A stretch of DNA of 64,000 bases, from contig OX104115.1 of the NCBI GenBank assembly GCA_944474755.1, positions 74,376,993-74,440,992 of the forward strand, written 5' to 3'. The DNA comes from Limnoperna fortunei. Taxonomy: Eukaryota > Mollusca > Bivalvia > Mytilida > Modiolidae. Under the pieces are notes generated by a model, which saw nothing but the letters and a program-made list of their open reading frames with translations, did not search any database and was not told the DNA's origin. Made by a program: the position numbers and the translations under genes. Every line of letters begins with the position of its first letter. The first letter of the stretch is position 1. Shown here in pieces: positions 34,285 to 47,000 of this stretch.

Positions 34285-37014
34285 TTATGTTTAATTATGT
34301 TGACAATCATTGTGTTGATATTAAAAGCAAATCGCTAATTTGGTGTTAATTTCTGTTGAAAATCTTGACAGTGTGGATATTTAGCATGAGAAGTAATTCA
34401 TATTGGCTTTTTAAATGAATCCTCCTGATGTTCATATCAATAAAACTGCAAAATTTATGTATGTTTTCCACAAACCCGAGAATCTTGTGCCTTCCAATGG
34501 TTTTTTGCGACTTTAGTGTGTGAACGGCAGGGGATTTTCGGACTATGTTCCCCTATTTATGCTTGTTTTGGTAAATATTTTTTGTGCTGCGTTCCAGAAT
34601 AAATTTCCTGGTAGATATATACAAACTTTCCCGTCACAAAAGTTCCTTATTGTATACATGTTTTACGCCTCCCTCCCCTCGTCACCCCACCGGTAAAACG
34701 TTAGTAAAGATAAATCGCCCAACCTTTGGTGGTTTCATCTCCGTGGTTGTTTCGACTGGCTTGACATGGATTACAGTAGACTTTGGTGTTTTAGTAGAGT
34801 GTACTGCTGGCTACAAACAGAAGACGTATTTCATTAGTTTCGACAATACTTTAAATTAACAAGGTTAAGGTATTACCTTCATTCTATCGTTAAGTTATTT
34901 CGAACTACGTTAAATAATGTGTACTTCTAGGAAGTTGGTTTTGTGTTGTTTTTTTTTCATTTGTTCTTTTGTTTGTATGGTGTTTTTACGGAAAACGGAC
35001 GCGATAGCAACCTTATTTTCAGAACTTTCAACACCATTTACGCTCTTACCTTGATTTTTGGAGTTTTCTGTGCGTCTAGTTTTGTGTTTATTTCTGGTTT
35101 CTCTCCATCTGTTATTTTCTTTACTTCATGTTTCTGTTTATCCGATTTTTTCTTCATTTCGATGTATTCATTTATGTTTTTCTTTAATCCATTTTTCTGT
35201 TCATCCGATTTTTTCTTCATTTCGATGTCGTCATCTGTGTTTTTCTTCAAATCTTTTTTCTGCTCATCCGATTTTTCCATCATTTCGATTGTCTTAACAT
35301 CAAGGTTTTTTATGACTTCATTTTTCTTTTTGTCTGACGCTTTCTTCAATTCCATTTCCATAAGTTCCATTTCCTCTTGTACTAATCGATCGGTTTCGCT
35401 GCTAGAAAGTCTAGCGTTGACAGATACTGCGGGTTTATCCTCTTTTGGCATAGCCTGTGATATATTTTGTAATAAAAAAATTGTATTTAATAGAAATTAG
35501 CAATTATGAATGTCCGAGATAATGCCATAATAAGAAATACAAGCTACAGAAAGGTAGAATTTGTTATAATAGACAAGAAAACGTCGGTAGACGTCGAAAT
35601 TGAGTAAAAATGATAGAAATTAAAATACATTTAATAGAAAGCTCATTAAATACTTCTGTCAAATTCAAACAAACCTAAGCTACGCAGACTATTTGAAGAA
35701 ATTAAATCAGACGGCTTCATATGTGAATTCTCCTTTCAGTACAACATTCAGTTTTTCTTCTCTCGGTATATATTATATTATTTTATTGTGTATAGGAGAC
35801 AAAAAGGGACATTAATTTCTTTGCAGTTTTGCTTCTGTTTATTTCTTACCGTTGCCTTTGGTTGAACAAAGATTCTGTTCGCAAAGCAGCCGTCTGGTAG
35901 AGTGTTTTTATGTGCTGTTGCCATTGGCATCCGACTTCCTACGACCTGCATTTGGTATTAACAAATTATTTCATATGTATGGTCGAGTTAAAAAAGTCCT
36001 TAATATTTCTGGGCTGCTAAATTTTTTGGGCATATCTAATTTTAAAGCATATTTATATATAAGGGTTGAAAATATGTTATCCCTTTGATATACTAGATAT
36101 GAGACAAGCCCTATATTTTTAAACTATAGGTTAGGACCTACGGAAGTTTCTTTAGGACTTACATTTTAAGATCATAAATTCAAATTCGTTACAACGAATT
36201 CCAGAATTCATGATAACGAATTAAAAGTCATCATAGCGGATTCCATTATTCGTGATCACGGATTTAAAAATTGTCATAACGACTTTGTGAATTAATGATT
36301 AAGGATATTTTTTATCTGAATACACGACATTTTTTGTGACACACTAACACGACTTTGTTGACAAAAGGTAGGGTCAAAACATGCTTACGTTCGGTAGAAC
36401 TGTCTGGATCCACTAACATTCTAGCTGTGCTAAAACCCGATCGAAAGAAAGTCATAATCATGGAATAAATTTGAGATAAAATCAAATTGAAATCCGTTAT
36501 CACGAATTCCGGAACCCGTTATAGCGAATAAAAAATCCTTGAAAGCGAATTCTGGAAATCGTTATAACGAATTTAAATTCATGATCACGGATTTCCGGAA
36601 TTCGTTACGAAATTGGAGGTCTTAAAGAAGATTCCGTAAGAACTGGATTTTTGGAAACGACATCTAATTAACAAAAAAAACCACACAAGTTACTTGCAGC
36701 TATGGATAATACATACATTCTATTAATAAAATAATATTTAAACATTTTTTAATCAACTATTGATTCATAACTGTTGGGTAAATTACATTGCTTACACAAA
36801 TTTCTTCCACCTCGTCTTCTTTGTCGGACAAGTCGCTGAAATTCCCAAACTCGTCGTCGCTGTCGACAAGAACACCTACACTGCAGTCGGATTTACATTC
36901 CCCGTCGGTTAGGTTTACATCTTCATGTAATTCTCGCATAATCTCGCTGTTGCTTCTTACCATTTTGCGCACGACATAAGTTGAAACTGAATCCAAACTT
37001 TCGCTCGAAGTCAT
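32802..37014 (-). CDS. Unrecognised five-exon gene, acidic/Lys-rich protein with 17-aa repeats
   Basis: Minus-strand gene model: 37014-36796, 35454-35050, 34810-34724, 34240-33809, 33188-32802. All four introns are phase 0 and the joined frame gives 73+135+29+144+128 codons, about 509 aa. The N-terminus is acidic (VLVDSDDEFGNFSDLSDKED). Exon 2 is Lys/Glu-rich, with three 20-residue repeats around EMKKKSDEQK, probably coiled or disordered. Exon 4 is Ser-rich, then IRNAYEIVYLGIQ. Exon 5 carries four copies of a 17-aa repeat around DRLPREAPVACQEHRKH. I recognise no domain. Low-complexity composition suggests a largely disordered protein. Exon 3 has a weak donor (GTTGGG) and, being 87 bp, could be skipped without changing frame. 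Confidence 0.65.
32893..33095. repeat. 51-bp coding minisatellite, 4 copies
   Basis: GCTACTGGAGCTTCTCTTGG plus AAGACGGTCATGTTTCCTATGTTCTTGA-type units, period 51 bp, within the last exon of the minus gene. Confidence 0.92.
33581..33791 (+). mobile_element. SINE copy beginning 7 nt inside a donor of the minus gene
   Basis: Same family as 19939-20196: GATTACGTGCCTGTCAACAT, GAGGTTGCGGGTTTGAGTGT, then a tail with CTTCTCCAATAAAAAATTGC and GAAAGTG. Flanked by an 11-bp duplication ACAAACGTAAG (33570-33580 and 33792-33802). On the minus strand the exon 4 donor reads GTATAT and the target duplication starts at intron position 7. Confidence 0.8.
33809..34240 (-). CDS. Minus gene exon 4
   Basis: Begins at ATG directly after the acceptor TTCCTTTAG (MPLITENINTAGHTMSPTED). 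Ser-rich middle (QYVGSSSGSSLERSNSGHAS). Ends IRNAYEIVYLGIQ before donor GTATAT. 432 bp, phase 0 both ends. The internal ATG could also serve as a start for a shorter product. Confidence 0.72.
34241..34284. repeat. (TTGA)n microsatellite at a splice acceptor
   Basis: Seven TTGA units lie immediately before the acceptor of exon 4 of the minus gene, so the tract occupies the branch-point and pyrimidine-tract region of that intron. On the minus strand it reads TCAA repeats and then TTTCCTTTAG. Confidence 0.85.
34724..34810 (-). CDS. Minus gene exon 3 (candidate, 87 bp)
   Basis: Acceptor CTGTTTGTAG, encodes PAVHSTKTPKSTVIHVKPVE followed by TTTEMKPPK, donor AAAG|GTTGGG. Phase 0 at both ends. The Lys/Thr/Pro composition fits its neighbours. 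The donor is below consensus, so this may be an optional exon. Confidence 0.5.
35050..35454 (-). CDS. Minus gene exon 2 (Lys/Glu-rich repeats)
   Basis: Acceptor TATATCACAG, first residues AMPKEDKPAVSVNARLSSSE, donor GTAAGA. 405 bp, phase 0 at both ends. Three 60-bp tandem repeats (about 35110-35290) encode EKSDEQKKDLKKNTDDDI-like units. The reverse strand also stays open because of the repeat; that frame is a shadow. Confidence 0.72.
36132..36645. mobile_element. Fold-back element in intron 1 of the minus gene
   Basis: About 140 bp on the left (starting AGGACCTACGGAAGTTTCTT) matches the inverse of the right side (36480-36645) over nearly its whole length. Both arms consist of repeated short palindromic words such as TTCGTTATAACGAAT, GAATTCGTGATAACGGATTT and TAGCGAAT. 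The ~200-bp centre has no coding capacity. Target duplication not clear. Confidence 0.8.
36796..37014 (-). CDS. Minus gene exon 1 (start)
   Basis: Starts MTSSESLDSVSTYVVRKMVR, acidic toward the end (DKEDEVEEIC), then donor GTAAGC. 219 bp, phase 0. The frame would run on to a stop at 36757 if unspliced. Confidence 0.7.
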
Positions 37015-37029
37015 CGTGTGTAGTTTGCC

Positions 37030-37125
37030 TCGATAACGATAATCGCGAAGGCCGTTGTTAGATGGAAACGACTATGACGTCCTGTATCTTTGATTGGACG
37101 TTCGGATGATTATTACGTCAATCGA
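37030..37125 (-). promoter_or_regulatory. Probable promoter of the minus gene
   Basis: Within 110 bp of the ATG are TGACGTC at 37075-37081 and TACGTCA at 37114-37120 (CRE/ATF-like) and, on the minus strand, a CCAAT word at 37093-37097. The local sequence is also richer in CG than its surroundings. No TATA box. Inferred from motifs only. Confidence 0.4.
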
Positions 37126-37734
37126 CGGCAACTAATTCTTGTTGAACCTTTCGGCTTTACGCAAAGAATTTGAACGTCCCGTAGAAGTCAACAGAACATC
37201 CGAATTAATATTTTGATTAATATGCTTATTTTATATTTTGATGAGTTGTTTGTAACATTTTTTTTATCTTGTAAACAAGTAAAAAGAAAAAGGAAAGAAA
37301 TGTTTATACTAAAAAACTCATTTGTTGTTTTTCTAAATTACTATTTCTGTTAAAGTTGTTATGGCAGTCTGAGAAAATGCTATCTTTGTATATGTTTGTA
37401 TGATATTTTAAAATAATTTTCATTATGTGTTTTTCCTGTTCAGAATAAAACTATTCTCTCTTTATATAGGCCATAAAAAGAGCAACACTTTTAGTCGTGA
37501 CTGGTTTATAGAAATTCTCCAGACTTAACATAGAAACATTTCTAACAACATCAAAAAAGAAAAAGCGAAGAAAAGGAACTGCATATAACGGATTTTAATT
37601 AAGAAATAAGATTCTGTTGCAAATAACGATAATCTAACCAGCAAGAACGGCACTTCCTGTGATCAGTTTCCTTTACATACCAACACATTTTTTCATGATT
37701 AAAAGAACTATATCGTATGCTGTAAGGGGTCTCA

Positions 37735-37985
37735 GTGTTCGAATGGTTCATAGTTGGGTCATCTACTGTTGATCACGTGGCCTCTCAACAATGAAGTTGT
37801 CAGTTCGGGCCTTACTGTGGGCAGGTGTGCTCGATTCCAAATTTAATTGACAAGGATTGCCCGTTTTCATGTCGAAGTTAGGGGGTTTTCAACTTTACTC
37901 TGGCTTCCTCCTCCAATAAAAAACTGGACGCCATCATAAAACTGAAAAATGCTGAGAGTGACGTTAAACCACAAACAAACGGTAC
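37735..37985 (+). mobile_element. tRNA-derived SINE, same family as 19939
   Basis: Head GGGGTCTCAGTGTTCGAATG, then GATCACGTGGCCTCTCAACA, GTGGGCAGGTGTGCTCGATT, GACAAGGATTGCC, GGGGGTTTTCAACTTTACTC, GCTTCCTCCTCCAATAAAAA, AAACTGGACGCCATC and GTGACGTTAAACCAC. The order matches the copy in SUPT7L intron 2. Target duplication not clear. Confidence 0.78.
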
Positions 37986-37994
37986 AGAACAAAC

Positions 37995-38000
37995 CACGTG
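37995..38000. promoter_or_regulatory. E-box CACGTG upstream of first candidate exon
   Basis: A palindromic CACGTG followed by AC, 46 bp before the ATG at 38046. Sites of this kind bind USF/MITF-type bHLH factors. A single short motif; weak evidence. Confidence 0.25.
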
Positions 38001-38045
38001 ACGCATTCCAAGAACGCAGTAAAGTTCGATATCACTCGGGGAATT

Positions 38046-38083
38046 ATGGATCCGCTGTATATAGATGGACCTAGCGCATGCAG
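38046..38083 (+). CDS. Candidate first exon Z (12 codons)
   Basis: MDPLYIDGPSAC then AG|GTAAAA in phase 2, which would join the shared exon as Arg-Asn-Ala-Ser. Short enough to arise by chance; the upstream E-box is its only other support. Confidence 0.35.
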
Positions 38084-41000
38084 GTAAAAGCAGCTCTTAC
38101 TCATTGCCCTGTTTAGGCCCTATGTGATGGTTCTTTGTTTAAATTCTGCGTAGTTGAGCATAAGCAAACTGTTTTTTTGATCTAAGTAAATTATTAACTT
38201 GTTTTGAACATGCACATTATTTGTGGATACATGCACAACGTTACATAGATGTGACCAGGTAAACACACGACCTTATTTAGTTGGAAACCATGTTGAGACC
38301 ATAACAGGTATCTTGGTTGCCAGTCAAACCAAGGTTATACATATATGTAAGGCGAATTGGTGCCACAGTGTCACATCGGTGTGAGTTCGAATCCCGCTGG
38401 CGGTCAGCAAAAATTTGACAGTATTAAAAATCTAACTCTAACAGTGTTGGGCTTGATTTGTATATGCCCATTCAAAGTTAAATGTTGTGAAATATGCATG
38501 AAAAACTGACGTTTTTAATTTCGATGATCAGGCCTGAGTGGGGTCATTTGTACATACAAACTTTACTTTCTAAAAACTGCCATTAACACTTGTGCAATCT
38601 TGCACAATATACAGTTAAATATATCTTTTATAATAAAAATGCTTATCTATAAAAAAATTTTGAAGGAATCGGCTACGTAAAACTACAAATAAAAAGAACA
38701 GAAGCCTGCAACTGTTGCTTCCATTTGTTTATCGCGTCTATAGATTCGAGTCAGATTTGTTAATAGATTTTTAAATGTTGAATTGTTGAAAATTGATTAC
38801 AGTCATTAGTTTTTTTAACCATGTTTGGATTAGGCAGTTGCAACACAATAGAAATCAATGTTGTATTGATGTGTAAATTGATGCTACTTCTACTGAAACG
38901 TAAAACAATTAATTATTCTTATTAACCGTCTGTCTGTACATTGCTACATTACAATCAGTCAACGTTTGCCATGAGCTTGAAAGGAATCTAGAACACGGCT
39001 TAACACATATAAATCTTGGTTCCACTTGCCCCTTTATAGTTTACAAGCGCACAAGCAAACGGATATTGAATTATTTGTCTCATGAATAATGTTTTCAAGA
39101 GGACGAATTATATTACACTCTATTTACATAAGTTGAATGTAACATAGATTACAGACACATAATATCACAAAGCACTATGAGAATCACATAGGGATATGCA
39201 GTCAAATTAAAACGGAAATGAGGCACGTGATTAAAATGGACATATTTGCATTTTAAACTGATTGGATGGATACTGTTATACGTCATATATATGTTCAGTC
39301 ATAATGTGACTTCAAAATTTGCATTAAATGATTCGGACTATACATTGAATTCATTTATTCTAACACTCACTTTTACCCGAAACCTACCCAATACCATTAA
39401 AAACGCTCGATTCTCCATTAATCAGTAACGTTTCATGTTTTCCACAAAATTGTTCACGGTAAGGATTTACGTATTGTATATGGGGAAAACACCTAAATGA
39501 CAACTGGATAATCAATTCAAAATAACTTGTAGCATTTAAATGTTGATATTCTCATTATACAATGACTTACTTCTCTGTAGGGTAAATCTAACGCTTTAAA
39601 TTTATCTATGTCTTTTATGTTTTGGAATTTAACAATATTCGTGTAAATTTCTTTGAAGTTGATAAGAATGAAGTAAAGTATGAAAATGATTTCAATTAAG
39701 TTTGGAGGGATGGATATTGACATCATAGTAGTTTAATATCTATTCAAAGAGTGAAAAGGTATGTATACATTATTTAAGGCAATTTTTCTTAATTTATATA
39801 TTATATTCATGTTGATATATTGTTTCCAAATAGACAATTGATTAACTTCATTGGGCATTAATGTATGTCAAATATATTGCGCCTTCTTAAATGCATGGTA
39901 TGTAAATCGGTCTAGTGCTTCAATTTCGCATTCTAGGACCATACTTGGAGGGTTCCCAGTGGTCGACCTACATAGCTGCCCATATCGTCTCCAAGTGGCG
40001 AATAGGGAAAGGCCAACATTGCGGGTTGTTAGGTTATAATACAAAAGCAATCAATCAAACATTTTACATTTTAGTTATATTGAAACATATTGATGACGCT
40101 CCATCTCTCACTAATAAAATATTTAGTAAAAATCATATCGGACAACCATGGCATTCGGAAGTAAATAATTAAAAACCAATTAAAAACTTGTCTGTAACGT
40201 CTGATTTTATTGTAAAAATCAGACTATGTATGTCAAATGATCCCTTAAGTAGTTGAATGGTGATACAGGATTTTCAACTGGTAAATTGAACCGAGTAAGG
40301 TCAGTTTCAGAAGGGTAATTATACCTCCACTTTCCCATTCCTCAAGCAAAACAGCTTTTTTGTTTGAACAAAAATTATATCATCTGCAAGTCCCTTTTAC
40401 TTTGTGGAATTACGCCTCTTCTGGTGATCACGTTAAAAAAGCCGCTGAATCCTTCCATTGTATGAAATATTTTGTACGTTTAGCTATGAGAACAAAACAC
40501 CAATATCAATACTATTTAAAGAAATGTGAATCCTATCTTAACGATGTCGGTTATTTAATATGCATATGGAAATTTTGTGCATTTAATATATAGTAAAATA
40601 TTCACACGTAAATGTGTTTTAATGTAGAAAAGCAATTAGTTGTATTAATGTCCTGTTTAGCGACCATGCATATATTTTCTTACTTCAGCATATGTACAGG
40701 ATATAATTTGGAGGTGTAAACTCAGTACATAGTGCAAATTGTATAGAACAATGGAGAAACGATTTATTTTCAATAACGGGATAAGTTGTAACATTGTACA
40801 ATAGGACAATATGAAATAATTATGAGTAGAATTTAGACCTACTTTAATAACAGTCTGCAAGTGTTATTGTTATAGTGTGATTTATTTTATGCTTAAATGT
40901 TACTTCTTTTGCATTTGTTTGATGTCAATAAATCGGAGATCATTTTTGAGATCAAACGTTGCAGCAACTTATAATTACGTGGAACAATAATTATCTTGCA

Positions 41001-44000
41001 CCATTTTTTACTAAACAATATCAAAACCTGTTTCAATAACACCGACAAAAGCGATAAAACCTATATTACTTTCGATTTTGCCTTGTCATATTTACAGTAA
41101 GAGGTAATTATATTTACAGTTTGAGATTGGAATAACAAAATTCTAAAAAACGAAGAACTGTATTGTGTTTATTTTGTTTAAATCCGTTAAGTTGTACAAT
41201 ACTGCATCGTTCTAGTTCTAAATGGTCTGATTGAGCGATTAAATGGTTGCTAAATATCTAACGAACATTATTTGTGGACGAAAACAATTTAACACACAAT
41301 AAATAAATTCGGGAAATGGGATAGACAAAATGCATGAAATTTAGAATTGTAAGAACTATTTTGAAGATTTGGACAATTTAGCCTTTGTAGCAGCTAAATT
41401 GCGCTTACTGTGTTTTTTTTTTAGAAAACTACAAAAGGGGTTTTTATTGTGGTAGCAGTGTGTCGTTTTTCAAATATATTATCCTTTGTGGTCCGCGGCC
41501 AGGCTTTCCGTATTATAACCTAGCACAAACCTTCCCAACCTCAGAAAAATATCCTATCCTATCCGCCACCCTGGTACGTGCTGCGCAGCCCTGAAGTTTG
41601 AGCACTTTGATCCCCAGAAATGGATAAGCGGTAAACCACCCGCGTAACAGTAAGCACTCCTTTGTGTCGTAGTAGGTATGTTGTTGTGATCGATCATTGT
41701 TTGGTTGAATATGGTACTAGCTGCATGCGTTCCACTAAGCACCAAGCATGGTATAGGTAGATTTAGGACAAGTCAGGTGAGAGTAACACATTGTTATTCT
41801 GAATGGTCTTCTGTGCGCTGCATACCAACGTTTCTTAAAACACATGTTTATTGTTCTGACACGATATCTGTATAGATGGCGTTAAAGGCTCACGCTCACC
41901 TAACCAGTAAATAAGAAGTATGAATAGAAAAGTAAACCATTTAAAGATTTCTTAATGATATTTATTAGAAGAATGGAGATCCACCATTTTCTTCTGTCAA
42001 ATCATGGTTCGATTGCCACGCCTTATTTAACATCAAATTTGCCAAACCTAATTTACTTCATCATAAACTGCCATAACCATCAGTACTGACAGTGGATAAT
42101 ACACTATTCTTATATTAATAATATGTTAGAGAAATGTATTTATATGAACTCTTAACAACTTTTTTGCTTCAATCATTGTCATTATTTATATATTTAAATA
42201 AATGTCAATTATTTTCTATGGAAATTGAATAGATTTTTTATATCTGTGTTATATGTTGTCAGGGTAAATTGATCGCGCCAAGGCGAAATAAATCTCAACA
42301 ATTGATAACATTTCAAATATTTACCAACGAATTAAAAGTTGGATTTGAAATCATCAGTCAATACAAACTTTATTAAATTTTTCAACAGTTAAGTAATTCG
42401 TAATTTAAAAATAAATTATTGTTAAGGTGTGGAGAATAAGATAAATCCACGTGACTTTAACATTTTACGACCTTTAAAAATTACATCTGATAATAATTTC
42501 AATATATTTCATATTACACTATTATTATCAAAATCCTAACCCTTTGTTAAATATAACAAGTATATTGTCATTGAACAGGTGAACAGGTATCGAGATTTAT
42601 CTTTTTATCACCAAAGTACCATTCACAATTCCCACTGTTTAAGGTAACGTTTCTAAAGACCAAGTAACCCTACAAAATATCCGTCCGTAAGATATTGTTA
42701 TCTTTAATAATACCTGTATCTTGATATAATTTTTCGAAACCACTTAACGAATTAGTTGAACTAAAATGTTGATTTACTGACTGGAAGTTTTGCACCGATA
42801 TACGCCTCTATTCTGATAACATGGATGGTAGGAATTTATCGGAAAATCTCAGAGTAAGTTCATTGAAAATAGATTTAAATTATAGCAATTAAAAATATTT
42901 TCGTTTTATACCTTATTGTCATTATGTGTAATTATAACAATTTGTGTTGATAAAGTTAACCTGCTTTGCTTCCTAGTTACAAGGAAATTTATGTTGGTCA
43001 TGCAATTAGGAAGTTTATTTTGTTGGTAACACGACTTTATAGGTACACATACACTAACTTTGCAGGAAATGGAGTTCAAAAGATTGTGACGAGACCAGCA
43101 GGTGTATTACTTTGTTGCAGACCAGAGCTAGTCTTGTAAAATCTTGTTAGAGTTTTATGTTAGCAGATGGTCATCATATGTATATGCACTGATATATTTT
43201 GACACTTAAATTGTTACACTAAGTCTACATAAATTTCTGTTAAACATTTAAGTAAAAGTCATTTCTTTTCTCGCGATTTTTAATATTCAGTGTTATTATG
43301 TGTTATCACAATGAAAACAAAGCTTGTCTGTACTTAATTGTTTAGTTAACTCGCTTAATATTTACATCAACATGAAAACAATTCAAATGTCGTTACTAGT
43401 ATTTCGTTTGAACGTGGAAACATTAAAAGAGAATAAATAACACGGACCACTTGTAACAAAGCGATAGTATTGGCTGTTTCCGGGGAATGAACTTATCCTG
43501 CTTCAAAACTGTCACCAGTCGTGTCTATTTTATTAAATCAGTGTTTGGTTGGTTACAAACGAGAAAAAAGACTTCGATTGTCACCCAAGAACATCGCAAT
43601 TCATACGACAGACATCCATAACAATCAGCCAAATGATGAATGCAACTTTAGAAGTTCTGAGAGGACAATCCTAATTCGACTGTTAAGAATCTTTGCTTGA
43701 TCAGCCTTTCTGTAAGGAACAGTCAAGGAAATTACCGTAGTAATTGTAGGCCCTGGAATATCTTATAAATTGTGTTAGATATACTCAATAAGGAGAGTCT
43801 TGAATTCTATAATGTCACCTATTATATGGTTAAATCTTATGAGTGTGTGACCTCAATCAGTGGTCATGAATGTCAGATAAAACATTTTGAATTGTTGACT
43901 TTGGTTCAATGATCCTTAATTAAAATTGAGATTGATGAATAGATTAGTATTATACGTAAAGGTATAACAAGGTCAAATCTTAGATCTAAGGTTATTTGAA

Positions 44001-47000
44001 CATCTCTTAAGCATGCTTCAAATGCCCTGATTTCGTACTTGTATATCCCTACAAAATGCAATATCAAATCGGGTGTTATTTACACAATTCAACAAAAACC
44101 CTTAAAGAACAATTACAGTCCAAGTAGACGTTGAAATTAATAACATAAAAAAATATTTGACAAGTACTTTAATACGAAAAATAAACAACTTTTTAAAAGA
44201 GGAACGAGTACTGTGTAGAGGTTTGCTTTTAAATGTAATTGTTTAAAACTTTGAGACTAACTGATAGTAAAACACACAAATCGGTTGAAACGGAGTAGTA
44301 AAGACAGTGTGATTTTGGGTAAGTAAACATGTATTTATCATAAATAATTTTATATGTATTTATGATTTAAAACACTTATACTTATTAGGTCCCATCGATA
44401 AGATTGCGGATATTTACGTAAAATTTCAACTATTTTTTATAACTTTCTTGACATCATAGACAACAAAAAGTTGAGCGGGCATTTGCGTTGTTTAGTAACT
44501 GTAGTGTCTGCATTTTGATTAGCTTGTAGTTGTCACCTTAAAATCTTAAGCGGGCAGGTTATCCAGTCAACAAGTGAAATGCGAAGTTATTGCCAGACTT
44601 AAAGATATATTTTGTTTCAATCATTAATACTTACATTATCTGCCAAACAACTGTACATTTACCTTTCATTATTTAATTGATGGTTGTTTATTTATTGTTT
44701 TCCCATCTTCATGCGATACGTTTTAAATGAAACATTGTGATATTCTTAATTTCCTATCCCTTATGTGATAATTGTTAAAGTGATGTTTATTGCATTATTA
44801 TTTAATGAAATATCTATCTTAAAAAGTGCTCCTGTTGAATCATTTTTGACATGTTTATAAGATTTAAACGAACAGCGGTTTCATTGCTGATTTTAATATA
44901 TTTATTCAAGAATATTAAGAAACAATTCATTCTTTATTTTAGAATTGTTTGGATTAAAGGCTCCAGAAGTTAACTTTTAGTACATAAAGTCTGAATGAAT
45001 ACGCTGAGATTGTATTTACAATATGGGAGAAAATGAATTTAGTTAAGAATATAAATACATAATGCAAGTGAAAAATTCAGTTCAGCATCATTCACAAGAC
45101 TATAGAAAACCTGATATTGAGGAGAAAATGGAAAAGTCTTCCCATGAAACTTTGGAGGACACCGCTAAGCGCGGAAAATCTGTAGAAAAACTTTTGAACC
45201 GAACGCATATAGTAAATATTCCTATGTTGGAAGAGGATCTTGGAATATACGATGATGTTGGCGATTGCGACGGTTTATCGGATACAGAGCTTATAGCTGC
45301 TGAATGTGAAGACAAGGTCAAGACACCAACTAAAGAGATACCGCAGTCAGAAAAGCAGAGACTAGCGCCCCCTTCAATATTAAGGAAATCATCTCAAGTA
45401 ACAAATGTTTCCAATATCCATGATGTGAAGTCTAGTTATAGGGCTTCTACATACACAGCGCTTACACAGTCAGAAATAGATGACCAGGGAAGTACCATAA
45501 CTTGGTCTGCCCATACAAAACAACCAATTGATGTATATATATCAACACGGCTTAGATCAGGAACACGTGGAAAACCCAATACCCCTGCTAGTCGCTTAGC
45601 AAGTCGTATGACAAATCCCTCTGCTGAATCAAGGTGAGTCATATTATTGTCTTGTGGATTTTCTGAACTATTATTACACCGTTCTTACAAATAATTGAGT
45701 AGTTATATCTGTTAAGATTAATAGCTTAACCCAAAGTTTGACGAATCCTGCTTATTATCTTTAGGTGCATTTAATCCCTCTATGAGTAATATATGTTAAT
45801 CGTTTTAAACAAAGCAAGAGGTGCTGTATCATTTCGACCCACACAATCTCACTCTTTTATCTTGAGAAGTGCGATTTGTTCTGCTACGCCTTCCATCCTT
45901 TGTAAAATGCTAACGTTGACTGTATAAGTTATCTACTAAATTTTCTACAAGTTATCTCTCTTTGCATTAGATAGCTATTACATATTTAAATTCCCAACAT
46001 ACTTAAATTTTACATTGTAATTCTCACATTCATTTTAAACAATGTAGACATTTAATTATTTAGATTCTTTATATCGTATTTGCATGAATATATGACAATG
46101 CAGAAAAAAATGGTATTTTAATTAAATTTATCTCTGCTTTATGTAAAATCCGATATTTCAGACTACTTACAATATTATATTGATCCACTGTATAAGACTG
46201 AACTGTTCATCCGAAGTCGGTTGACAGCCGCAGCCAGAGATATTGACATTCATTTTTGACATACTAAAACGAATGTCTATGATCAATGTCGACATGTTTT
46301 AAACTTAGTTACAGTATGCTGCTTAGATATCTTTAATAATTGTATAACCACTCTCACCGAAATTGAGTACTTTATCCATTTAGTTTAAGAGTTGTCGCTC
46401 TTTGTTAATTTAGCGTTTGTGGCATTCGTTAGTATTATGTAAGCTTATATAACATTCTATAATTCTTTCTTAAAATTGAAAGGTTCTGATTCCTATGGTA
46501 TCTTGTTTTAATGATGGTTTGGCATATTTGAATTTATATTAAAGTGTGAGGATATTTGTTAAACGGTTTCTACAGTTTAAAATATAAAGAAATATACATT
46601 GAACACTGAAATTGTTATGGAAATGACTTGTTAAATTGAAACATGGATGTATATGAATAAATTCAGACTGTAATAAGTGTAAGGAGAGAAAGTGGACGTT
46701 GGTATTACTTGAATTATACATATGAATACATAAACAAATCTAATCCACCCTCACAAGATATTGTATAGCGAAACATTAAATTTAAGTCCGTATGTATTAG
46801 CATAAAACATGTCTTTCCACCATATGTTTATTTCTCATATCAATACAACATGTAAAAATCGATTTCCTTAAAAGCCTTGAGGTGTTAAGGTCATCATGGT
46901 ATTTGCTTTCCAATTGAGTTCTTTGAATTACAGTCGGTATCTAGAAGTCTACATCAATAGCCATTATGTTATCTGAAAAAGCTACAGCAAATAATATAAA

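Noticed and set aside
34943..35500. 185-codon plus-strand frame rich in Phe/Ser/Cys resembling a membrane protein
   Set aside because: It is the antisense shadow of the Lys/Glu-rich exon 2 of the minus gene.
42821..42853. Another alternative first exon (MDGRNLSENLR, donor GTAAGT)
   Set aside because: It ends in phase 0 and would hit a stop after a few codons of the shared exon. It could only be non-coding.
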